From contig CAKUZO010000013.1 of assembly GCA_934717895.1 (NCBI GenBank), positions 1 to 33,011 on the forward strand: a stretch of 33,011 nucleotides of DNA, read 5' to 3'. The translations under genes and the position numbers were made by a program. The DNA is from an uncultured Candidatus Melainabacteria bacterium. GTDB taxonomy: Bacteria; Cyanobacteriota; Vampirovibrionia; Gastranaerophilales; Gastranaerophilaceae. The notes under the pieces were generated by a model. It made no database searches. It was not told where the DNA came from and was given only the letters and a program-made list of their open reading frames with translations. Position 1 is the first letter of the stretch. Every line of letters starts with the position of its first letter. Shown piece after piece: positions 1 to 7,293 of this stretch.

Positions 1-1028
1 TTTTGTTGTTTCAATGTTTCGTAAACTTGTTTCACTTCTTGTGTTTTATCTTTTTTGCAAGCAAGAATAGCATCTTCTGTTTCGACAATAACAGTGTCTT
101 CAAGTCCGATTGTCGTAACAAGTTTTGAAGAGGCATAAACGAACGAATTCTTTGAGTTTTTGTCCAAAACATGTCCTACAAAAACATTGCCATTTTCATC
201 TTTTGGACTAACATTGTAGATTGCTTGCCAAGAACCAATGTCATACCAATCGCTTTCAAGCTCTATAAGAGCGATTTTGTCAGATTTTTCCATAACAGCA
301 TAATCTATTGAAATATTTGGCATTTTGTCAAAATCTACAAATGCTACTTGATTGTTTTCAGAAAAATCGAATTTTTCTGAAATTTTTGCTATTTCAGGTG
401 CATGCTTGACTGTTTCTTCCATAATTGTGGAAGCTTTAAACATGAAAATTCCGCTGTTCCAGAAGAAATTATCTTTTTTGGTGAATTCAGCAGCCTTTTC
501 GTAATCAGGTTTTTCAATAAATTTTTTCACTTCAAAACCGTTTCCGATTTTTTCGGCAGTATTGATGTAGCCATATCCTGTTTCCGGATAGTTCGGCTTA
601 ATTCCAAATGTTACAATGTAACCTTGTTCTGCAAGGACTTCCCCTTTTTTCATTGTAGCTGCAAATTTTTCGTTATCTTTAATCAAAAGGTCTGATGGTA
701 CGGCTATAATAACCGGGTCAGAGCCGGATTTTTGCATAATATATTTTGTTGCCGTAATTATTGCCGGAGCAGTGTTTTTGGCAACCGGTTCACCTATAAT
801 AATCGGATTGTCTGTGAGCTCAGAAAGCTGCATTCTTACATTGGCAACGTGTTTAGAGTTTGTTGCACTAACAATGTTTTCTTTCGGCATACAATAATTA
901 AGCCTTTCAAAAGTAGTCTGTAACAGACTTTCGTTAGAAACTAAATTTAACAATTGTTTTGGGTATAACTCTCTCGATAGCGGCCATAATCTGCTTCCGG
1001 AGCCGCCAGCCAATATAATTCCGTACAT
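1..1028 (-). CDS. manC: Mannose-1-phosphate guanylyltransferase, 3' end cut by window edge
   Basis: Makes GDP-mannose from mannose-1-phosphate and GTP in the cytoplasm, feeding capsule, LPS or glycan synthesis. The 342 visible residues begin MYGIILAGGSGSRLWPLSR, the nucleotidyltransferase signature loop. Later come the FIEKP, FWNSGIFMF and DIGSWQAI motifs typical of GDP-mannose pyrophosphorylases. The ATG at 1028 is preceded by a strong ACGGAGG ribosome site. No stop occurs before base 1. The single-domain enzyme is usually about 350 residues, so the cut is probably near its end, but a following phosphomannose isomerase domain cannot be excluded. It is transcribed away from the lytic transglycosylase. 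Identity is confident; the sugar specificity is inferred from family resemblance. Confidence 0.9.
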   Translation of the reverse strand, partial: MYGIILAGGSGSRLWPLSRELYPKQLLNLVSNESLLQTTFERLNYCMPKENIVSATNSKHVANVRMQLSELTDNPIIIGEPVAKNTAPAIITATKYIMQKSGSDPVIIAVPSDLLIKDNEKFAATMKKGEVLAEQGYIVTFGIKPNYPETGYGYINTAEKIGNGFEVKKFIEKPDYEKAAEFTKKDNFFWNSGIFMFKASTIMEETVKHAPEIAKISEKFDFSENNQVAFVDFDKMPNISIDYAVMEKSDKIALIELESDWYDIGSWQAIYNVSPKDENGNVFVGHVLDKNSKNSFVYASSKLVTTIGLEDTVIVETEDAILACKKDKTQEVKQVYETLKQQ

Positions 1029-1051
1029 TTAACCTCCGTAATATATTTACT

Positions 1052-1062
1052 ATTATATTATA
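1052..1062 (-). promoter_or_regulatory. Possible -10 region of manC (two overlapping TATAAT)
   Basis: On the minus strand two overlapping TATAAT hexamers (plus-strand ATTATA at 1052-1057 and 1057-1062) lie 24-34 bases upstream of the manC start. I see no convincing -35 box at the usual distance, and the surroundings are very AT-rich, so the assignment rests on the -10 hexamers and position only. Confidence 0.35.
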
Positions 1063-1123
1063 AATAAATAAAATTATTATCGTTCTTGAATAAATTTTTG
1101 TTTTTTGTTAATATATTGTAAGA

Positions 1124-3109
1124 ATGTTTGATTGGGATATGAAAAAGAAGATAGCTTTAACAATAACCGCAGTATTGATATTGGGCGGAACTTGTTTTGC
1201 AATGTTTTATCAATCGCCTGCAAAAACTGATGAAATTTATAAATCAGCGTTAGAAGATTTTTCAAAAGGTGATTATCAAAACGCATATTACCTATTTTCA
1301 AAAATTTCGTTTTTTTCTAATTTGAAGCCGATTGCGATTTATCACAGGGGCGAATGTGCAATGATGTTAGGCGATGATAAGTCTGAAATTAAGCAGTATC
1401 AATTTTTGTTTAACAATTATCCGCATAACAAATTGAGTGTTCGCGCAAGATATTTGGCAGGGCAAAAACTTGTTGAAACAAATCCCAAAACCGCAAAAAA
1501 ATATTTTGAAAACATTATCCACTACGCGCCTGATACGGATTATGCTATCGCATCAGAGTATTATTTGGGTGTAATCCTTCAAAACAAATACCAATCAGCG
1601 AAAATTATTCCTAAATCTGCGATAGATGATGTTCAAAGTTATTACAGACATTATTTGACAAAAGCACCGTCGGGACGTCTTGCTCTCAAAGCTGTTGAAC
1701 ATTGGCTTGATTTTGCAGATGATATTAGCCAAGATGATTATTTGTTAATGGCAAATTCAAGTTATCAACTTGGAGAATATGAAAAAGTTCGTGAGATTTT
1801 GCAAAAAACAAATCTAAATGAAAATTGGGCTCTTGATGTAAAAAATTCTTATGCCATGAAAAATTATCCAAGGGCGAAGTTTTTGACAGAAAACGGAGTT
1901 CAAAAACGTTCACAATATGTAACAGATGACGAAATAATTGAAGCAATTGATATATACGTAAAACTTTCGGATTCAAAAACAAAAGCTGTGGAACGTTTGT
2001 TGGAACTTTCTTCCGGTAAAGGCAGAGATTATTTGATGGATTTGAAATGTCAAAATTCTTCGCAAAATGAAAAAGTTGCTTGTTACAGTAACTTGTATTT
2101 GAAATATCCGGACGGGAAATTTTCTGCTGATGCTTTGGCAAATATTTTCTTTGCAAAAATTAAATCTGGAGATTTGACAAATGCCAGAAAAATCGGTATG
2201 GATCATTTGAAAAAATTCCCGGACACAAATTCTTCTCCAATGGTAATGTTTTGGCTGGGAAAAATTGCTGAAAAAAATAATAATTACAGTGAATACACGA
2301 GTTATTACAAAAGCGTAATTAATAAATATCCTGATTCTTATTACGCATATCGTTCATACTTAAAGCTTTCTGGCATGCAAGGTCCTTTAATTACAGGAAC
2401 TATATACCCTCAACCTGTTGTTTATCCATATAAATATACAAGAAATAATATTATTGTGAAACTTGTTGATTTAAAGGATTTTGATGTTGTAAACGAAATG
2501 TGTCCTGATGATGATTTTGTAAAAAGTTGGGTGCTTTATCAAAAAGGTGATTATTCTCACTCAATGCTGGTTGCTCGTGATGCGATGGAAAAAATTAAAA
2601 ATAAGCCTGACAAATATGATTTGAGATGGCGTTTGATTTATCCTGTAATTTATTATGATGATGTGGTAAAATACTCAGGTCAAACTGGTAATAATGCCCC
2701 TTTGATGCTCTCATTGATTAGAGAAGAGAGTTATTTTGATCCATTAGCCCAAAGTGTTGTTGGCGCAAGTGGTTTAATGCAATTAATGCCATCAACGGCA
2801 GGGGAAATTAATGCTAAAATGGGCTTGGGTATGAACGTTTCAAGCGCTTTGTTTAACCCTTATCAAAATATTAAATTAGGGAATTATTACTATTTATTTT
2901 TAAGACGAAATTTGGAAGGTTATGATATTTCGTCAGTAGCTGCTTATAACGGCGGTATCGGCTCAATTCAAAAATGGAAAAGTTCATTGCATTATAACGA
3001 TACAGACGAGTTTGTGGAACAAATCCCTTACGCCGAAACCCAAAATTACGTAAAAAAAGTTTTCAGGACTTATTGGAATTATATAAGAATATATGACGGA
3101 AATAAATAA
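1124..3109 (+). CDS. slt: TPR-containing soluble lytic murein transglycosylase
   Basis: Cleaves the MurNAc-GlcNAc bond of peptidoglycan in the periplasm, leaving 1,6-anhydro ends. Residues 6-28 form a signal sequence or membrane anchor (MKKKIALTITAVLILGG). A long helical, TPR-like solenoid (about 35-460) resembles the U-domain of Slt70. The C-terminal SLT domain carries the catalytic glutamate in LIREES (E535), then GASGLMQLMPSTA and VAAYNGG, all hallmark motifs. 661 residues is close to E. coli Slt70. A TATATT box ends exactly 6 nt before ATG 1124, and no ribosome site is evident, so the mRNA may be leaderless. ATG 1139 (MKKKIAL) is an alternative start that would give a tidier signal peptide. 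Transcribed divergently from manC. Confidence 0.9.
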   Translation: MFDWDMKKKIALTITAVLILGGTCFAMFYQSPAKTDEIYKSALEDFSKGDYQNAYYLFSKISFFSNLKPIAIYHRGECAMMLGDDKSEIKQYQFLFNNYPHNKLSVRARYLAGQKLVETNPKTAKKYFENIIHYAPDTDYAIASEYYLGVILQNKYQSAKIIPKSAIDDVQSYYRHYLTKAPSGRLALKAVEHWLDFADDISQDDYLLMANSSYQLGEYEKVREILQKTNLNENWALDVKNSYAMKNYPRAKFLTENGVQKRSQYVTDDEIIEAIDIYVKLSDSKTKAVERLLELSSGKGRDYLMDLKCQNSSQNEKVACYSNLYLKYPDGKFSADALANIFFAKIKSGDLTNARKIGMDHLKKFPDTNSSPMVMFWLGKIAEKNNNYSEYTSYYKSVINKYPDSYYAYRSYLKLSGMQGPLITGTIYPQPVVYPYKYTRNNIIVKLVDLKDFDVVNEMCPDDDFVKSWVLYQKGDYSHSMLVARDAMEKIKNKPDKYDLRWRLIYPVIYYDDVVKYSGQTGNNAPLMLSLIREESYFDPLAQSVVGASGLMQLMPSTAGEINAKMGLGMNVSSALFNPYQNIKLGNYYYLFLRRNLEGYDISSVAAYNGGIGSIQKWKSSLHYNDTDEFVEQIPYAETQNYVKKVFRTYWNYIRIYDGNK

Positions 3110-3165
3110 CCTATAATGTTGTAACAGCTGAAAAATCATAGTGTTTGTCGGTTTTTGTATTTGTA

Positions 3166-3193
3166 TTGCTCCTTTTTTTTATTGATGTATAAT
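3166..3193 (+). promoter_or_regulatory. ilvD promoter, predicts leaderless mRNA
   Basis: A TTGCTC -35 (3166-3171), 16-nt spacer and perfect TATAAT -10 (3188-3193) sit upstream of ATG 3200. Only 6 nt separate the -10 from the ATG, so transcription should begin at or beside the start codon. No Shine-Dalgarno sequence is present in between. Confidence 0.6.
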
Positions 3194-3199
3194 TGTTTT

Positions 3200-4834
3200 A
3201 TGAAGAGTGATAATATAAAAAAGGGAATAGCCAGAACGCCGCATAGAGGCTTATTGATGGCAACAGGAGTTAGCAGAAAAAATATGAAAGCTCCCTTTAT
3301 AGGGATTGCAAGTTCTTTTTCGGATTTAGTTCCGGGACATATTGGAATGCGTGATTTGGAACGACAAATAGAAAAAGGTATTCACTCAGGTGGCGGGCAA
3401 GCCTTTGTGTTTGGGGTTCCGGCGATTTGTGACGGTATTGCAATGGGGCATAGTGGAATGCGATATTCCTTGCCTTCTCGTGATTTAATTGCAGATTGCG
3501 TTGAAAGTGTCGCAGCTGCTCATCAGCTTGACGGAATTGTTCTTTTGTCAAATTGTGATAAGATTACTCCCGGAATGCTAATTGGGGCTCTTAGACTTAA
3601 TATTCCTGCAATTATTGTTACAGCTGGACCAATGCTTGATGGAGAATGCGGAGCTCATCATAAATTAACAATGGTTACAGGTTCTTTTGAAGCAGTTGGT
3701 AAATTTCGAAACGGAGAGATAACAGAAGAAGAACTTCTTGCGTTGGAAGAAGAATCTTGCCCTTCTGGTGGAGCATGTCAGGGTATGTATACTGCAAACA
3801 CAATGGCTTGTTTGACAGAAGTTATGGGAATGAGTCTGCCGTATTGCGCTTCAAGCTCTTCTGTTTCTGCTAAAAAACGCCGATTGGCGTTTGAAAGCGG
3901 TCTGGAAATTATTGAGCTTGTAAAAAATGATATAAAACCGACAGATATTATCACGAGAGAAAGCCTGAGAAATGCAATTGTTGCGGATTTGGCACTCGGC
4001 GGATCTACAAATACGTTTTTGCATATTCTCGCAATTGCAAACGCCGGAGAAATTGATATTACACTCAAAGATTTTGAGGAATTGAGCAAAAAAATTCACC
4101 AGATTGTAAAAATTAATCCATCATCAACATTAACAATGGCTGATTTTCATAACGCAGGAGGAGTTCCGGCTCTTATGCAATCTTTGTGTGAGCATTGCAA
4201 TTTAGATGCTGAAATTAAAGATTTTTATAAAAAAGTTTATCGCAACAAAGAAGTAATTCCTGATTATAATCATTCGTCATACACTCAGGCAGGGCTTGCT
4301 GTTTTGTATGGGAATTTGGCAAAAGACGGTTGTGTAATTAAAACGTCAGGAGTTGCGCCTGAATGTTATACATTTGAAGGTTTTGCAAAAACTTTTGATA
4401 GCGAAGAAGCAGCAATGGAAGCTTTAGAAACCGATAAAATTAAAGAAGGAGATGTTGTTGTAATCCGTTACGAAGGACCAAAAGGGGGCCCCGGCATGCG
4501 TGAAATGCTTGCTCCGACATCATTGTTGGTAGGCAAAGGTTTAGGCAAAAAATGTGCCCTTATAACTGACGGAAGATTTTCCGGAGCGACACGAGGAATT
4601 TGTGTCGGACATATTTGTCCCGAAGCGGCAAATGGAGGTGAAATTGCCCTGATTGAAGACGGTGACAGGATTAAAATTGATATTCCAAACCGTTCAATTG
4701 AACTTTTGGTAGATGAGGAAACATTGAAATCTCGTAAGAAAAAGCTAAAACCGTTTGAGCCAAAAGTAAAATCCGGTTATTTATATAAATACGCAAAAAA
4801 TGTTCAAGATGCTTCGCATGGAGCAATTGTATAG
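3200..4834 (+). CDS. ilvD: Dihydroxy-acid dehydratase
   Basis: Dehydrates 2,3-dihydroxy-isovalerate and 2,3-dihydroxy-3-methylvalerate to the keto acids in valine and isoleucine synthesis, using an Fe-S cluster. Both family signatures are present: [10 protein letters not shown] around C119, and the C-terminal [11 protein letters not shown] followed by VGHICPEA. The [18 protein letters not shown] segment supplies C187 and C193. The N-terminal loop reads VPGH, the E. coli-like form, rather than the TPC form that carries an extra cysteine ligand in other members. The reading frame is open back to 3155, but the family N-terminus matches MKSDNIKKG at 3200, which also fits the promoter. The protein is 544 residues. 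It stands alone; no other ilv or leu genes are nearby. Confidence 0.95.
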   Translation: MKSDNIKKGIARTPHRGLLMATGVSRKNMKAPFIGIASSFSDLVPGHIGMRDLERQIEKGIHSGGGQAFVFGVPAICDGIAMGHSGMRYSLPSRDLIADCVESVAAAHQLDGIVLLSNCDKITPGMLIGALRLNIPAIIVTAGPMLDGECGAHHKLTMVTGSFEAVGKFRNGEITEEELLALEEESCPSGGACQGMYTANTMACLTEVMGMSLPYCASSSSVSAKKRRLAFESGLEIIELVKNDIKPTDIITRESLRNAIVADLALGGSTNTFLHILAIANAGEIDITLKDFEELSKKIHQIVKINPSSTLTMADFHNAGGVPALMQSLCEHCNLDAEIKDFYKKVYRNKEVIPDYNHSSYTQAGLAVLYGNLAKDGCVIKTSGVAPECYTFEGFAKTFDSEEAAMEALETDKIKEGDVVVIRYEGPKGGPGMREMLAPTSLLVGKGLGKKCALITDGRFSGATRGICVGHICPEAANGGEIALIEDGDRIKIDIPNRSIELLVDEETLKSRKKKLKPFEPKVKSGYLYKYAKNVQDASHGAIV

Positions 4835-4876
4835 TTTTAAAATCAGTCAACAACTATATTTGTCAACATAAAGAAA

Positions 4877-4901
4877 AACGACAAACTGTGTGCTTGTCGT
4901 T
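4877..4901 (-). terminator. Rho-independent terminator of the 480-residue protein gene
   Basis: The inverted repeat AACGACAA/TTGTCGTT (8 bp, 9-nt loop) is followed on the minus strand by a T-rich tract (TTTTTCTTT). The plus-strand side has no T tract, so it serves the minus-strand gene that ends at 5005. Its arms resemble those of the pckA terminator near 23.7 kb. Confidence 0.7.
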
Positions 4902-5004
4902 GGAAAATCAATAGGAAAAAGGGAAAGGAAATTTTTTATTTAGTGGAAAGTGAGTCGTAAAAAGTTTTACGTTCGCTTTCGCTTAGATATTTAATTTAAC
5001 TTGG

Positions 5005-6447
5005 TTATCCGAAAGTTTTGAATGAACTTTCAACGTTCTTTTCAATAACTTTTTGAACCGCCTCAACTTCTGTTGAAATTGCATCTTGTTCTGTGTCTAA
5101 TTGTTTCAATCTTAATTCAAGGTTTTTATCTTGTGATTGAACAATTTCGATTTTTGAGTTAATTTCTTGGATTGCTTGATCGTATTCATATTTTTCATAT
5201 TCATACTGGTTCATAGCGTCGTTATAAGCATCTTGATCAGTTGCTGTCGATGTTGTTAGTGCATAAGGAATCATTTTTCCTGTTGCGTCCGGAATTGAAA
5301 TCTTGATATAACGTCCTGAACTGTCTTTTTCGATTTCGCAACCTTCAACTGCTTTAACTTCTTCGGTTTTAGTTTCTGTTCCGATTGTGTAGCAATTAAT
5401 ATTTGATTGAGAATTGCCATTCTCATCGTAGTTTGTTGCGTTTTTCAAATCATCTAATTTATAGAAGTACGGATTATATTCGCCTGTTGTAGAATTTTTA
5501 ACATAGCGAACTACATAGTCGCCTTCGCCATATTTTTGTTGAAGAAGTGTGATGTATTGTTTTTCTTCTTTCAATAGATTTTGAAGTTGATCTTCTGACA
5601 AAGTTTTCAAGTATTCGTCTTTGGCAACTGTTTTAGTTGTCGTAATTGATTCAACTTCTTTGTCATTCAATTTTGTTTCTTCTGTTTTAGGATCTAATTT
5701 TACTTGTGTTCCATCTTCTTTTTTTGAAACGAAATAAACTTTATCTTTTTTTGCATCATAAATAGCAGGAGCAACCTTATCTTCTGTAACTTTTGTTGCA
5801 GTGTCAATTGAGCCATCTGCTTTGTATGGAGAAAATGTTCCATCTGTATTCTTTTGATATTCAACTAATTTATCTGTGTCCTTATTGTAAGAATAATATT
5901 TGATATTCTTTTTCTCATCTTCTGTAAGAGGAATTTCGGTGTTTTCTCCTGTAAGTTTATCAATATAATAACCGCCATTTTTTACAGTTACATCATACGA
6001 CTTTCCGTCAACTACAATTTTATTGCCAACTACTTTTTCAGTAGTAACTGCATTCTCATCAAATTCACCAAGTTTTCTCAATGAACTTGAACCAACTTTG
6101 TAGTCGTCTGCATTTAAACGAGTAACAATACTTGTTGTAGCCGCAACTACTGAAAAATCATCTTTCCAAGTTCTCAAATAGCTAACAGTATACTTTCCAT
6201 TGTTTTGAGCAATCATTGCAGTAACTTGGTTTGTTAAAGCCCCGTCTTCGAAAGTGTACACAGTTTTTGTGTAGTCGTCGACAGACGGCGGAACAGGTAC
6301 TGACATACCGAGCAAATCATTGTAATAATTTGCAGACTGGTTAGACAACGTTGTTCTTTGTTGGTTAATCTGTTGACCTTCAAACTCAACGTTTGTCTTT
6401 CTGGCTGTCAGACCTAAAAATCTAGCTTGTGATGCTGACATTCCCAT
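5005..6447 (-). CDS. Uncharacterised 480-residue protein with C-terminal coiled coil
   Basis: I cannot assign a function. The N-terminus (MGMSASQARFLGLTARKTN, then a Gln/Asn-rich helix to about residue 45) resembles an amphipathic helical head, loosely like the N-termini of flagellar hook-type or secreted proteins. No signal peptide or membrane segment is visible. Residues about 60-400 are rich in Thr, Lys, Asp and Tyr and look like beta-structured repeats (many D-G-K/N turns and KVTEDK/KDEY strings). The last 75 residues (EYEKYEYDQAIQEINSKIE to the end) form a long coiled coil, possibly pairing with the N-terminal helix. A purine-rich AAGGAAG sequence precedes the start; the ATG for M3 is an equally possible start. 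It has its own promoter region and terminator, so it is monocistronic. A cell-surface or appendage role is possible but unproven. Confidence 0.75.
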   Translation of the reverse strand: MGMSASQARFLGLTARKTNVEFEGQQINQQRTTLSNQSANYYNDLLGMSVPVPPSVDDYTKTVYTFEDGALTNQVTAMIAQNNGKYTVSYLRTWKDDFSVVAATTSIVTRLNADDYKVGSSSLRKLGEFDENAVTTEKVVGNKIVVDGKSYDVTVKNGGYYIDKLTGENTEIPLTEDEKKNIKYYSYNKDTDKLVEYQKNTDGTFSPYKADGSIDTATKVTEDKVAPAIYDAKKDKVYFVSKKEDGTQVKLDPKTEETKLNDKEVESITTTKTVAKDEYLKTLSEDQLQNLLKEEKQYITLLQQKYGEGDYVVRYVKNSTTGEYNPYFYKLDDLKNATNYDENGNSQSNINCYTIGTETKTEEVKAVEGCEIEKDSSGRYIKISIPDATGKMIPYALTTSTATDQDAYNDAMNQYEYEKYEYDQAIQEINSKIEIVQSQDKNLELRLKQLDTEQDAISTEVEAVQKVIEKNVESSFKTFG

Positions 6448-6500
6448 TTCTGTCGATTCTTCCTTTCGTTTAACTTAGTACTTACAACTCATGTATCGAC

Positions 6501-6539
6501 ACATGTTTTGCAAAACTTTAATCATGACGGAAAACATGT
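6501..6539. repeat. Inverted repeat in the leader of the 480-residue protein gene
   Basis: The 9-bp arms ACATGTTTT and AAAACATGT are separated by 21 bases, with a 10-bp palindrome TTTTGCAAAA overlapping the left arm (6506-6515). It sits about 55-90 nt upstream of the start codon inside the likely 5' UTR. It could be an operator or an mRNA hairpin. Confidence 0.45.
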
Positions 6540-6575
6540 TAAGACTTTGTTACAAATCAAATTCTGTCAGAAATT

Positions 6576-6605
6576 TTAACAGCATAATTTGCCCCTAATA
6601 GTCAA
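6576..6605 (-). promoter_or_regulatory. Probable promoter of the 480-residue protein gene
   Basis: On the minus strand TTGACT (6600-6605) is followed after 18 nt by TGTTAA (6576-6581), preceded by the extended -10 bases TGC, giving TTATGCTGTTAA. The same TTATGC context occurs at other promoters in this window. The -10 hexamer itself is a poor match. Confidence 0.4.
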
Positions 6606-6675
6606 TGTTTTAGGAGTATAGCTTAGAAATTTCAGGTTTAAAATTTTTACAAAAAAATTTACAATAGTAATATAA

Positions 6676-7269
6676 TTAAATTGAAATTGTTATTGCACCT
6701 TGGCGGAAAATTTTCATATCTTCTTCATCTGAAAAAACTCCGACAACTGTTGATTCTAGTCCTTTGCAGATATGCCCGTAATCAGGAATTATCAAATCAG
6801 CAAGCCCTGACATGTTTTCCAAAGCTTGTTCATAAGTCTTTGCAGACGGTTGGTGAGAAAGATTTGCACTTGTTGTTGCTAAAACATGTTCAGGTGCGAT
6901 TTCACAAATCTCTTTAAAAACTTCATTATCCGGAACCCTTATTCCGACAGTTTCCATGTTTGAAGTAATATAATACGGTGTTCGATCACTTTTTTCAGTA
7001 ACTATTGTGAGTGCTCCGGGAAAATATTTTTTAATTAGTTTGCAACCGATTTTAGGAATAGACTTGACGTAATCAAGAAGATTATATGTTTCATTCGACA
7101 TTAAAATCAGAGGTTTTTGAGCTTCTCGTTTTTTTATTTCGTAAATCTTTCTTACAGCTTTTTCTGATGTTGGCAAGCAACCAAGCCCCCAAACAGTGTC
7201 AGTGACGTAAGCGATTACGCCATCATTTTCTAAAACTTTTTTAATTTCATTCGGATTTTGTATAATCAT
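6676..7269 (-). CDS. tsaC: Threonylcarbamoyl-AMP synthase (YrdC/Sua5 family)
   Basis: Makes threonylcarbamoyl-AMP from threonine, bicarbonate and ATP, the first step of the t6A37 modification of ANN-decoding tRNAs. The 197-residue protein is a single YrdC domain: GVIAYVTDTVWGLGC near the N-terminus, the KKREAQKPL lysine/arginine motif, the FPGALTIV segment, GIRVPDN, and TTSANLS. There is no C-terminal Sua5 extension, which fits the TsaC subtype. The ATG is preceded by AGAGG. It lies 24 nt after the zinc-ribbon ATPase gene on the same strand, so it is probably co-transcribed with the sigma/ATPase pair, though a functional link is not obvious. Confidence 0.92.
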   Translation of the reverse strand: MIIQNPNEIKKVLENDGVIAYVTDTVWGLGCLPTSEKAVRKIYEIKKREAQKPLILMSNETYNLLDYVKSIPKIGCKLIKKYFPGALTIVTEKSDRTPYYITSNMETVGIRVPDNEVFKEICEIAPEHVLATTSANLSHQPSAKTYEQALENMSGLADLIIPDYGHICKGLESTVVGVFSDEEDMKIFRQGAITISI

Positions 7270-7293
7270 AAATAATTACCTCTAACGCTATAT

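Noticed and set aside
3155..3199. Fifteen-codon N-terminal extension of ilvD
   Set aside because: The family N-terminus starts at 3200 and the extension overlaps the promoter.
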